Source of the DNA: Clostridiales bacterium
GTDB taxonomy: Bacteria > Bacillota > Clostridia > Oscillospirales > Acutalibacteraceae
Direction of reading: 5' to 3'
Assembly: GCA_014799585.1 (NCBI GenBank)
Contig: JAAVHU010000007.1
Coordinates: 23,516-35,597 of the forward strand
Length of the DNA stretch: 12,082 bases
Below the pieces are notes generated by a model. It did no database searches and was not told the DNA's origin. It worked only from the letters and a program-made list of their open reading frames with translations. Both the position numbers and the translations under genes were made by a program. Shown in pieces: positions 5,660 through 12,082 of this stretch; position 1 is the first letter of the stretch, and each line of letters begins with the position of its first letter.

Positions 5660-6661
5660 CTACACCTCCAAAAGCACTGCATGGGCAACACCGGGAATGG
5701 GATTTCCCTGCTTGCTTGAGGTTGGGGACATCAATGCACCCGTTGCAACAAAAAGCACTTTTTTCAGCTTATTTTTTTTCATTTTCTTCATAATATGAGA
5801 GCAAAGCACAGAGCCTGAACAGCCACAGCCCGATCCACCGCTGTTTACATCCTGCTCTTCAAGGTCATAAATGAGCAATCCGCAGTCTTTGTGTTGTTTT
5901 CTGATATCAACCCCATGTTCATTTTCCATAAGCTCATACAGAAGTTCAGAGCCCGTTAAGCCCAAATCTCCTGTTAAAATCATATCGTAATCAGACGGCT
6001 TGGTGTTTGTGTCCCTCAAAAATTCATATATGGTCTTTTCCGCAGCAGGTGCCATAGCCGCACCCATATTATTTGCATCTGTTATGCCCATATCACAGAT
6101 TGTGCCGATTGATACTGCTTTGATTTTTATTCCGTCCCCCATGGAATGAATAACGGCAGAGCCTGCTCCCGTTACCGTCCACTGCGCGCTTGGCGGCCTT
6201 TGTCCGCCATATTCAAGCGGAAAGCGGAACTGCCTTTCAGACGAACAGAAATGGCTTGAAGTTGCCGCAACAACGCAATTTGCACCTGCATCCACAAGCA
6301 TTGAACCGACGCTGAGCGAAAGTGCCATCGTTGAACAAGCACCATAAAGACCGATTGACGGTATCTGCAAATCCTTTATTGCAAACGCACTGCCCATACA
6401 CTGATCAAGCAAATCACCGCTTAGAATAAAATCAACATCAGACGAGCTCACCTTTGCATTTGCAAGTGAACGAATAATTGCGTCATTCAGCATTGCCGAC
6501 TCAGCAAGCTCATATGACTGCTGCCCCATTGTTGTATCTTCAAAAATTGCATCAAAATCAGAAGCAAGCGGACCTTCACCCTCTTTTTTACCGCAAACAC
6601 CTGCCGAACCTGTTATGACAGGAGGATTATCAAAAAATATTGTTTTTCCTTTTATGTTCAT
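5660..6661 (-). CDS. spoVAD: Stage V sporulation protein AD (SpoVAD)
   Basis: This 333-residue protein has the thiolase-like fold of SpoVAD, which in Bacillus lies on the outer face of the inner spore membrane and binds dipicolinic acid for delivery through the other SpoVA proteins. Recognised segments are PPVITGSAGVCGKKEGEGPL (13-32), GSAFAIKDLQIPSIGLYGACSTM (91-113, with Cys109 at the thiolase-cysteine position), TSSHFCSSERQFRFPLEYGG (134-153), QRPPSAQWTVTGAGSAV and the C-terminal GALMSPTSSKQGNPIPGVAHA. The length matches the usual 335-340. The ATG at 6661 is chosen because GAGGTG is 6 nt upstream; the in-frame GTG at 6670 lies inside that site. The gene is separated from spoVAC and spoVAEB and is followed after one base by a 56-codon membrane-protein gene. 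Confidence 0.95.
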   Translation of the reverse strand: MNIKGKTIFFDNPPVITGSAGVCGKKEGEGPLASDFDAIFEDTTMGQQSYELAESAMLNDAIIRSLANAKVSSSDVDFILSGDLLDQCMGSAFAIKDLQIPSIGLYGACSTMALSLSVGSMLVDAGANCVVAATSSHFCSSERQFRFPLEYGGQRPPSAQWTVTGAGSAVIHSMGDGIKIKAVSIGTICDMGITDANNMGAAMAPAAEKTIYEFLRDTNTKPSDYDMILTGDLGLTGSELLYELMENEHGVDIRKQHKDCGLLIYDLEEQDVNSGGSGCGCSGSVLCSHIMKKMKKNKLKKVLFVATGALMSPTSSKQGNPIPGVAHAVLLEV

Positions 6662-6708
6662 AAAAAACACCTCGGTAATATCTTAACCGAAAAAATTGCA
6701 TTTATTGT

Positions 6709-6738
6709 TTGCATTTTTAAAATTTTGTGAGATAATAT
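6709..6738 (+). promoter_or_regulatory. Promoter for the PHP-domain phosphatase gene
   Basis: TTGCAT (6709-6714) and TAATAT (6733-6738) are 18 bp apart; GATAAT at 6731-6736 gives a 16-bp alternative. RNA would start near 6745, followed by AGGAG (6751-6755), 7 nt before the ATG. It sits in the 101-bp gap divergent from spoVAD. Confidence 0.55.
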
Positions 6739-6762
6739 GAAAGAAATGATAGGAGAAAAAAT

Positions 6763-7530
6763 ATGCAGAATTTTCATACACATACTTATAGATGCCATCA
6801 CGCAAAAGGAACAGACCGTGATTACATTGAAGCAGCCATAAAAGCAGAATATACCGAAATCGGCTTTTCAGACCATGTTCCGTATCTATTCCCTACCGAG
6901 CATTATTCGGATTTTCGTATGAGGCCCGAAGAAACGGAAGAATATGTAAACAGTATCAGAGCCTTGCAAGAGGAATATAAGGATAAAATAAAAATCAGAC
7001 TTGGATTTGAAGTTGAATACTATCCACAGCTTTTTGATAAATTGCTTAACTTTTTAAAACCATTTCATTACGATTATCTGATTCTAGGCCAGCATTTTAC
7101 AGAAAATGAATATGATGAAAATGCATTTTACAGTGGTCACAAAACCAACAACATTGAAATATTAGACACCTATATTCAACAAACTTTGGACGCATTAAAA
7201 ACAGGTGAGTTTTTATATTTTGCCCACCCTGATTTGATTAATTACACAGGCGATAAAAAGATTTATGAAGAAAAAATGCGTTATTTCGTTAAAGAGCTTA
7301 AGAAACTTAACATTCCGCTTGAATGTAATTTTTTAGGCTTTTGGGATAAAAGAAATTATCCGAATAAAACCTTTTGGAAACTTGTTGCAGAAGAGCAAAA
7401 CCCTGTTGTTATCGGACTTGACGCACATCAACCCGAGGTTTACCTTGATAAAAAGAGGCTTGATGAAATGAAAAAATTTCTTGATGATTTAGGCATTGAG
7501 CCGATTGAATGTTTAGATGTAACAAAATAA
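6763..7530 (+). CDS. PHP-domain phosphatase, HisJ/HisK histidinol-phosphatase family
   Basis: This 255-residue member of the PHP metallophosphoesterase family would use a trinuclear metal site to remove phosphate from L-histidinol phosphate (step 8 of histidine synthesis). Likely metal ligands are visible in order: HTHT (H5, H7), FSDH (D37, H38), GFEVEYYP (E83), LGQHF (H111), AHPDL (H155) and GLDAH (D220, H222). The length fits the 255-275 usual for monofunctional HisK/HisJ proteins. AGGAG is 7 nt before the ATG. No other histidine gene is nearby and the gene is monocistronic with its own promoter and terminator. Because the family also contains phosphatases of other substrates, the exact substrate is inferred. 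It is divergent from spoVAD across 101 bp. Confidence 0.78.
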   Translation: MQNFHTHTYRCHHAKGTDRDYIEAAIKAEYTEIGFSDHVPYLFPTEHYSDFRMRPEETEEYVNSIRALQEEYKDKIKIRLGFEVEYYPQLFDKLLNFLKPFHYDYLILGQHFTENEYDENAFYSGHKTNNIEILDTYIQQTLDALKTGEFLYFAHPDLINYTGDKKIYEEKMRYFVKELKKLNIPLECNFLGFWDKRNYPNKTFWKLVAEEQNPVVIGLDAHQPEVYLDKKRLDEMKKFLDDLGIEPIECLDVTK

Positions 7531-7561
7531 AAACTGGCGGAAATAGATTCCGCCAGTTTTT
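7529..7561. terminator. Terminator after the PHP phosphatase, probably bidirectional
   Basis: AAACTGGCGGAA (7531-7542) pairs perfectly with TTCCGCCAGTTT (7548-7559), extended by two A-T pairs, with a 5-nt loop. Plus-strand RNA ends in TTTTTCATTTTT and minus-strand RNA in TTTTTATTTTG, so it can also serve the converging methyltransferase gene. Confidence 0.9.
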
Positions 7562-7614
7562 CATTTTTAAATCATTTGTATTCGGTGAGATGTGTAATTT
7601 GATAATATAAAGGC

Positions 7615-8286
7615 TTATTTAATTGCAACGATTACAGAAAATTTTTGATAGGAATAAACACATTTTACAACCTTAAACTTACAAGTTTTTAACATATCTA
7701 CTTCCTGTTCAACAGAGCATTCTCTATCTAATTTCCTGCGTTCTTTCCATAACTCTATATCTTTATTTGTTAATCCGCTATTAGCTAATTGATTTTCCCA
7801 ATAAGTGTTAAACCAATTATTCATTTCTGGCTGACCGGCACAAAACTGGTCATAATTTATGAATACACCGCCACTCGGCAAATGGTCATATATTCTTGAA
7901 AATAACTTCTTTTTATCCATATCTTCTAAATGATGAATTGATAAAGCAGATATAACCGTATCAAAAATAGTATCAGGCAGTTTATCATTATAGTTTTCTA
8001 CTTGATACGAAATATTTTCAATACTATCAAATCTTTTTCTGGCAACATTTAACATTTCATCAGCAATATCAACAAGCACATATTCAGAATTCGGACATTG
8101 CTGGTACCAAAAATAAGTTAATAGTCCTGTTCCTGCACCCAAATCTATAATTCGTTTTGGCTCATCTATATTTGAAATAATAAACTCTGTTGTATTCCTG
8201 TAAAAATCATCAAAGCAAGAAATAAATTTTCTACGATTATTATCATATTCTTCTGCAATCAAATTGAACTGATCTTCTATATTCAT
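7615..8286 (-). CDS. Class I SAM-dependent methyltransferase
   Basis: This 223-residue cytoplasmic enzyme has a Rossmann-type methyltransferase domain that transfers the methyl of S-adenosylmethionine to an unknown acceptor. It shows IIDLGAGTG (46-54, AdoMet-binding motif I), the acidic end of strand 2 VLVDIA (D73), and the post-motif strand TVISALSIHHLED (about 109-121), then LPSGGVFINYDQF (about 136-148). The N-terminal FNLIAEEYDNNR is the usual lead-in of Methyltransf_11/25-type enzymes. The segment after about 150 (WFNTYWENQLANSGL) is a helical insert probably shaping the substrate pocket. GGAGAG at 8295-8300 is 8 nt before the ATG, and a good promoter lies just upstream. Substrate class (small molecule, tRNA or protein) cannot be told. 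Confidence 0.85.
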   Translation of the reverse strand: MNIEDQFNLIAEEYDNNRRKFISCFDDFYRNTTEFIISNIDEPKRIIDLGAGTGLLTYFWYQQCPNSEYVLVDIADEMLNVARKRFDSIENISYQVENYNDKLPDTIFDTVISALSIHHLEDMDKKKLFSRIYDHLPSGGVFINYDQFCAGQPEMNNWFNTYWENQLANSGLTNKDIELWKERRKLDRECSVEQEVDMLKTCKFKVVKCVYSYQKFSVIVAIK

Positions 8287-8329
8287 TTATCTTACTCTCC
8301 GTCAAAATTCCGATTTATCTGTTAATAAA

Positions 8330-8358
8330 ATTATAATAGAAAATCAATCAAAGAACAA
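8330..8358 (-). promoter_or_regulatory. Promoter for the methyltransferase gene
   Basis: On the minus strand TTGTTC (8353-8358) and a perfect TATAAT (8330-8335) are 17 bp apart, in the gap between the YjbR-like gene and the methyltransferase gene. It implies that the methyltransferase gene is transcribed on its own. Confidence 0.6.
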
Positions 8359-8375
8359 TTTTGTTTTTCCATTGA

Positions 8376-8744
8376 TTATTCTATATTTCCTAAAATCTCT
8401 TTTTGTTTTTTCTTACTAAAACTTTTAAGAACGAGATTATAAGACTTATCAAGCATTTCTTTCAGCAAATCATCAGGAACATTTCCATCTGCTTCTACTG
8501 AATTCCAATGCATCTTATTCATATAATATCCGGGAATAATATCTTCATACTGCTTTCTTAAAAAATCGCCCTCGCTTGGTTCAAGCTTTAAGGTTATATA
8601 TTTCGGCTTATCGTTATCATCGAGACATACAGCGGCAAACATTTTATCCTCTATTTTATATCGAATCCAATTCCACTCTGCCTGCAAATCTTTTGAAACA
8701 CCTGCTTTGCTTAGCAAGAATTCATCAATCCAATTATACTTCAT
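8376..8744 (-). CDS. MmcQ/YjbR family protein
   Basis: This 122-residue protein has the length and pattern of the MmcQ/YjbR (DUF419) family, whose fold resembles a double-wing DNA-binding domain; the true role is unknown. Recognised elements are the N-terminal helix, KMFAAVCLDDNDKPKYITLK (34-53), LEPSEGDFLRKQYEDIIPGY (53-72), then MNKMHWNSVEADGNVPDDLL (74-93) and a C-terminal helix LDKSYNLVLKSFSKKKQKEI (about 97-116). The KxHWN(S/T)V core is the clearest family mark. A weak GAGAG site precedes the ATG. The hairpin that ends the gat operon lies only 25 bp upstream and no convincing promoter fits between, so expression may come from readthrough. Confidence 0.82.
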   Translation of the reverse strand: MKYNWIDEFLLSKAGVSKDLQAEWNWIRYKIEDKMFAAVCLDDNDKPKYITLKLEPSEGDFLRKQYEDIIPGYYMNKMHWNSVEADGNVPDDLLKEMLDKSYNLVLKSFSKKKQKEILGNIE

Positions 8745-8768
8745 TTGATACTCTCTTTCATATAAAAC

Positions 8769-8799
8769 AAACGCCTTAACTCTTAAAATTAAGGCGTTT
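8769..8799 (-). terminator. Terminator of the gatCAB operon
   Basis: AAACGCCTTAA (8769-8779) and TTAAGGCGTTT (8789-8799) form an 11-bp stem with a 9-nt loop, 7 bp after the gatB stop. On the minus strand it runs into GTTTGTTTTAT, an interrupted U tract, so it may leak. The plus strand would run into TTTCATTTTTT, but no plus-strand gene ends here. Confidence 0.75.
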
Positions 8800-8805
8800 C
8801 ATTTT

Positions 8806-10239
8806 TTATCCTAAAATTTCTTTTAAAACCTTTGTTACCTCTGCGGCGGGGGCTTTACCTCTTAACGCACGCATAGACTGACCGATAAGGAAATTGAAAG
8901 ATGCTTCCTTACCGCCCTTATATTCATCCACTGCCTTCTGATTATTTGCAAGCACTTCATCAATAACAGCTTTGATTGCACCTGTATCGGAAACCATTTC
9001 CATATTGTTTTCCTTAACATAATCAGCAGGAATAACATCATTTTCAAACACAGCCTTAAACACCTTTTTAGCTGAATCACGGCTGATTTTATTGCCATTC
9101 AGAAGATTGATAACCTCACCGAGAGAATCCATACGGAAGCTCATATTTTCAGGCAAAAGCTGATTTTCATTCATCATTTTCATCAGCTCGCCCATAATCC
9201 AGTTGGCACTATCCTTTGGATTCTTAGTTATCTCAACTGTTCTTTCAAACAATTTAACATAAGCAACGGAAGAGAATATCATTGAAATATCATATTCGGA
9301 AAGGCCGAATTCAGACATATAACGCTCTTTCTTTGCCTCAGGAAGCTCAGGAAGATTTTCTTTAATACTATTTACATATTCATCAGTAAGCTGAACAGGA
9401 GGCAAATCAGGATCAGGGAAATACTTATAATCCTGTGCATCTTCCTTACTTCTCATTGCATAAGAATAGCCTTTTGAATCATCCCAACGGCGTGTTTCCT
9501 GAACAACAGTTCCGCCGTCTTCAATAAGCTCTATCTGACGCTGAGCTTCGCTTTCAATTGCATTATGGATTGCTTTGAAAGAGTTTATATTTTTCATTTC
9601 CGTTCTTGTGCCATACTCTGTACTGCCCTTTTCCATAACGGAAACATTAACATCGGCACGAAGCGAGCCTTCCTGCATTTTACAGTCAGACACACCGCAG
9701 AACTGAAGAATAGAACGAAGTTTTTCAACATATTCAACAGCTTCATCAGCAGAAGCAATGTCAGGCTCTGAAACGATTTCAAGAAGCGGAACACCACAGC
9801 GGTTATAGTTTACAAGCGTGCAGTCTGACCATTCATCGTGAATGAGCTTACCTGCATCCTCTTCCATATGAATTTCGTGAATTCTAACCTTTTTCTTTCC
9901 GCCGTTAATACTATCGTTAATTTCAATATAACCGTTTCTGCAAATTGGAAGATAAAGCTGGCTAATCTGATAAGCCTTTGGCAAATCAGGATAGAAATAG
10001 TTTTTTCTATCAAATTTATTATACATTGTGATTTCACAATTTGTTGCAAGACCTGTTCTTACTGCAAATTCAAGCACCTTTTCGTTTAAAACAGGAAGTG
10101 TGCCCGGCATACCTGAGCAAATTTCACAAACGTGTGTATTCGGCTCACCGCCAAACTCCGTTGTGCAGGAGCAGAAAATTTTAGTTTTGGTTGCAAGTTC
10201 GGTATGAACTTCAAGACCGCATACGGTTGAATATTCCAT
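8806..10239 (-). CDS. gatB: Asp/Glu-tRNA amidotransferase subunit B (GatB)
   Basis: This 477-residue protein is the tRNA-binding and kinase-like subunit of the GatCAB amidotransferase, which converts Glu-tRNA(Gln) to Gln-tRNA(Gln) and Asp-tRNA(Asn) to Asn-tRNA(Asn) in the cytoplasm. The cradle domain shows VCGLEVHTEL (6-15; E10 and H12 are metal-site positions), a zinc knuckle with C23, C25, C38 and C41, the KNYFYPDLPKAYQISQ segment (about 69-84), RCGVPLLEIVSEPD (about 147-160) and GSLRADVNVSV (about 196-206). The C-terminal YqeY-like tail begins at about 330 and ends FNLIGQSMRALRGKAPAAEV. Length is normal. It is the last gene of the operon, 12 nt after gatA, with GGAGGAG before the ATG. Confidence 0.97.
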   Translation of the reverse strand: MEYSTVCGLEVHTELATKTKIFCSCTTEFGGEPNTHVCEICSGMPGTLPVLNEKVLEFAVRTGLATNCEITMYNKFDRKNYFYPDLPKAYQISQLYLPICRNGYIEINDSINGGKKKVRIHEIHMEEDAGKLIHDEWSDCTLVNYNRCGVPLLEIVSEPDIASADEAVEYVEKLRSILQFCGVSDCKMQEGSLRADVNVSVMEKGSTEYGTRTEMKNINSFKAIHNAIESEAQRQIELIEDGGTVVQETRRWDDSKGYSYAMRSKEDAQDYKYFPDPDLPPVQLTDEYVNSIKENLPELPEAKKERYMSEFGLSEYDISMIFSSVAYVKLFERTVEITKNPKDSANWIMGELMKMMNENQLLPENMSFRMDSLGEVINLLNGNKISRDSAKKVFKAVFENDVIPADYVKENNMEMVSDTGAIKAVIDEVLANNQKAVDEYKGGKEASFNFLIGQSMRALRGKAPAAEVTKVLKEILG

Positions 10240-10251
10240 ATTTTCTCCTCC

Positions 10252-11718
10252 TTAAACAAGATTTGGTTTCTGCTTATGATAGTCTGTTGCAGACTGATAA
10301 GCATTACCTGCTGAAAGAATTGTTTTTTCATCAAACGGTCTGCCGATAAGCTGCATACCAACAGGCATATTGTTTTTATCAAAGCCACAAGGTAATGCAA
10401 GGGACGGCAAGCCCGCAATATTAATCATAACTGTATAAATATCACCAAGATACATAGCAAGCGGATCACTTAAGCCCTCGCCCATTTTAAGCGCAGTTGT
10501 TGGCGCAACAGGGCCAAGAAGAAAATCATACTTTTCAAATGCTTCGTTGAATGCCTGAACAATAAGACCTTTAGCCTTAAGAGCCTTGATATAGTAAGCA
10601 TCAAAATATCCGCTTGAAAGCACGAAGTTACCAAGCATAATACGTTTTTTAACTTCCATACCGAAGCCCTCTGAACGTGATTTGAAGTAAACATCTCGAA
10701 GATTATCAGCCTCAGGAGATTTATAGCCATACTTGATACCATCAAATCTTGAAAGGTTTGAGCAGGCCTCTGCACAAGCTATAATATAATAGGTTGGAAT
10801 TGCATATTCAACAATAGGCATTGAGAATTCCTCAACCTCAGCACCAAGGGATTTGAGCGTTTCAGCAGCGTTCATAACGCTTTTAGCAACATCCTCATCA
10901 ATACCCTCACCGAAATAATCACTTGGAATACCTATCTTTTTGCCCTTTAAATCTGTTGTATTCTTAATATCATCAAGGCTGAACGGATTGCTATTCATTG
11001 AAGTTGCATCCTTATCGTCTTTTCCGCTGATAACAGAAAACATTGCTGCAACATCAAGAGCATCCTTACCGATAGGGCCAATCTGATCAAGAGAAGAAGC
11101 ATAAGCAATAAGACCATAACGGGAAACAGCACCATAGGTTGGCTTTAAGCCCGTTACACCGCAGAAAGAACAGGGCTGACGGATTGAACCGCCTGTATCA
11201 GAGCCAAGCGCAATAACGCTTTCATCGGCAGCAACAGCCGCAGCCGCACCGCCCGAAGAACCACCCGGAACTCTTGAAACATCCCAAGGATTCTTTGTTG
11301 CACCATAGAATGAGGTTTCCGTTGTTGAACCCATTGCGAATTCATCCATGTTTACCTTACCGCAAGGAACAATGCCTGCTGCATCAAGCTTTTTAATAAC
11401 AGTTGCATCATACGGCGGTTTAAAGTTGTGAAGAATTTTGGAAGAGCAGGATGTTATATCCCCTTTTGTGCAGATATTATCCTTAATTGCAACAGGAACA
11501 CCTGCAAGAACAGAGGTTGCATCTCCGCTTTCAATAAGTTTCTGCGCCTTTTCAGCTTTTTCAAGAGCAAGCTCTTTATCAAGATGTGTATAACAATTAT
11601 AGGTTTTATCCTTTTCTTCAACTGCCTTAGCAACGGATTGAACAGCATCCATGGCAGTAAATTCTTTATTTCTGATTTTTTCAGCCACTTCAAGAGCGGT
11701 CATTTCATAAATTTCCAT
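10252..11718 (-). CDS. gatA: Asp/Glu-tRNA amidotransferase subunit A (GatA)
   Basis: This 488-residue glutaminase subunit of GatCAB is an amidase-signature hydrolase that frees ammonia from glutamine (or asparagine) and passes it to GatB. The Ser-cisSer-Lys triad is intact: K79 (PVAIKDN), S154 (PGGSSGG) and nucleophile S178 (SDTGGSIRQP). Other family marks are CGKVNMDEFAMGS (119-131), NPWDVSRVPGG, FCGVTGLKPTYGAVSRYG (about 184-201), SSLDQIGPIG, and near the C-terminus AGLPSLALPCGF and MPVGMQLIGRPFDE. The length is that of normal GatA. The ribosome binding site GGAGG follows the gatC stop directly, and the intergenic gap is 14 nt. I see nothing unusual in the sequence. Confidence 0.97.
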   Translation of the reverse strand: MEIYEMTALEVAEKIRNKEFTAMDAVQSVAKAVEEKDKTYNCYTHLDKELALEKAEKAQKLIESGDATSVLAGVPVAIKDNICTKGDITSCSSKILHNFKPPYDATVIKKLDAAGIVPCGKVNMDEFAMGSTTETSFYGATKNPWDVSRVPGGSSGGAAAAVAADESVIALGSDTGGSIRQPCSFCGVTGLKPTYGAVSRYGLIAYASSLDQIGPIGKDALDVAAMFSVISGKDDKDATSMNSNPFSLDDIKNTTDLKGKKIGIPSDYFGEGIDEDVAKSVMNAAETLKSLGAEVEEFSMPIVEYAIPTYYIIACAEACSNLSRFDGIKYGYKSPEADNLRDVYFKSRSEGFGMEVKKRIMLGNFVLSSGYFDAYYIKALKAKGLIVQAFNEAFEKYDFLLGPVAPTTALKMGEGLSDPLAMYLGDIYTVMINIAGLPSLALPCGFDKNNMPVGMQLIGRPFDEKTILSAGNAYQSATDYHKQKPNLV

Positions 11719-11732
11719 TCTATCCGCCCTCC

Positions 11733-12020
11733 TTAATCAACTGTTTTCGGAACAACAAAGGCTCCGTCCTGACTCTCAGGTGCGTTTGCAACGATTTCAT
11801 CAGGCGTCATTGAAGCCTTTACTTCATCGGCACGAAGCACATTTGTAAGCGGGAATGAATGGCTCATTGCTTCAACACCCTCTGTGTCAAGCTCATTCAA
11901 CTTGTCTATATAAGTAAGAATATCCTGCAATTCATTGCCAACCTTTTTTTCTTCCTCTTCGGAAAGGGTTATTCTTGCAAGGGATTCAAGATATTTAATT
12001 AATTCGGGAGTAATCTTCAT
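11733..12020 (-). CDS. gatC: Asp/Glu-tRNA amidotransferase subunit C (GatC)
   Basis: This 95-residue protein is the small GatCAB subunit that wraps around the GatA-GatB interface and stabilises GatA. Features are the N-terminal KITPELIKYLESLARITLSE (2-21), the central ELQDILTYIDKLNELDTEGV (30-49) and the C-terminal LRADEVKASM (62-71) with PESQDGAFVVPKTVD (81-95); this RADE...FVVP pattern is diagnostic. AAGGTGG lies 8 nt before the ATG and inside the possible end of an upstream frame that stops 2 nt before gatC. It begins the gatC-gatA-gatB order. The presence of GatCAB suggests that this organism forms Gln-tRNA(Gln), and perhaps Asn-tRNA(Asn), indirectly. Confidence 0.96.
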   Translation of the reverse strand: MKITPELIKYLESLARITLSEEEEKKVGNELQDILTYIDKLNELDTEGVEAMSHSFPLTNVLRADEVKASMTPDEIVANAPESQDGAFVVPKTVD

Positions 12021-12022
12021 TG

Positions 12023-12082
12023 TTAATCCACCTTATAAATATTTTCGAGGGCAGGACAACCAAACTTATATTGTTTGGCTAA
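12023..12082 (-). CDS. Possible C-terminal end of a gene upstream of gatC
   Basis: One minus-strand frame is open from the right edge to TAA at 12023-12025, giving 19 residues (LAKQYKFGCPALENIYKVD). The other two frames stop early or run out of frame into gatC. The stop lies 2 nt before the gatC ATG and covers its ribosome binding site, the arrangement expected of a coupled operon gene. The piece is too short to identify, and could be plain leader sequence instead; a 6-bp hairpin (CCAAAC at 12060-12065, GTTTGG at 12073-12078) lies in it without a T run. Confidence 0.35.
   Translation of the reverse strand, partial: LAKQYKFGCPALENIYKVD

Noticed and set aside
6662-6670. Longer start (GTG at 6670) for SpoVAD
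   Set aside because: The GTG is part of the GAGGTG ribosome binding site that serves the ATG at 6661.
6696-6716. Repeated TTGCATTT (6696-6703 and 6709-6716) in the spoVAD/phosphatase gap
   Set aside because: Only two short AT-rich copies, one overlapping the -35 of the phosphatase promoter; could be chance.
6737-6743. CATATTA (minus strand), matching the sigma-G -10 pattern, before spoVAD
   Set aside because: The nearest TGCATA -35 match is 22 bp away, too far, and such short motifs are frequent in AT-rich DNA. Similar partial matches near spoVAC and spoVAEB were dropped too.
9838-10089. Open frames antisense to gatB, and similar ones antisense to gatA (11428-11736)
   Set aside because: They are mirror frames of strongly conserved genes with low-complexity translations and no ribosome binding sites.
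12060-12078. CCAAAC/GTTTGG hairpin before gatC as a terminator or T-box fragment
   Set aside because: The stem is 6 bp without a T run and no T-box or antiterminator sequence is visible in the 62 bases available.
1-12082. Mobile elements, CRISPR arrays, prophage, tRNA or rRNA genes
   Set aside because: No transposase or integrase frame, no regularly spaced repeats and no tRNA/rRNA-like sequence could be seen on either strand.

Overview
This is an AT-rich stretch of chromosome, most likely from an anaerobic spore-forming member of the class Clostridia. The reasons are three spore-envelope genes (spoVAC, spoVAEB, spoVAD), a gatCAB amidotransferase operon, purine-rich GGAGG-type ribosome binding sites, short AT-rich intergenic gaps with TTGACA/TATAAT-type promoters, and low-GC codon use. 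A genus cannot be named from the sequence. I see no IS element, prophage, tRNA, rRNA or CRISPR array. Every intergenic gap is under about 210 bp.

Left part (1-2200): the start of an SCP2-like lipid-binding protein gene runs off the left edge. spoVAC lies upstream of it on the same strand. A monocistronic ABC-transporter ATPase gene is divergent from spoVAC and has a strong promoter and terminator but no permease. A 200-bp gap then holds a palindrome-embedded promoter and a long 5'-UTR inverted repeat, followed by spoVAEB.

Centre (2197-6762): a DUF4275-like gene converges on spoVAEB and shares its bidirectional terminator. Divergent from it is a large gene for a TetM-like translational GTPase fused at its C-terminus to a YacP/Rae1-type NYN endoribonuclease domain, the most unusual item here. 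On the opposite strand are spoVAD and, directly after it, a translationally coupled 56-residue single-pass membrane protein gene. The three spoVA genes, normally adjacent in one operon, are thus spread over about 6.3 kb, on both strands, with unrelated genes between them.

Right part (6763-12082): a HisJ/HisK-type PHP phosphatase gene, a class I methyltransferase gene, a YjbR/MmcQ-like gene, and the gatC-gatA-gatB operon (minus strand) that makes Gln-tRNA(Gln) and/or Asn-tRNA(Asn) by transamidation. A short open frame before gatC is probably the end of another gene in the same operon.

The SpoVA proteins should work together in dipicolinic acid movement across the inner spore membrane. GatCAB forms one enzyme. 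The other genes look like independent transcription units.
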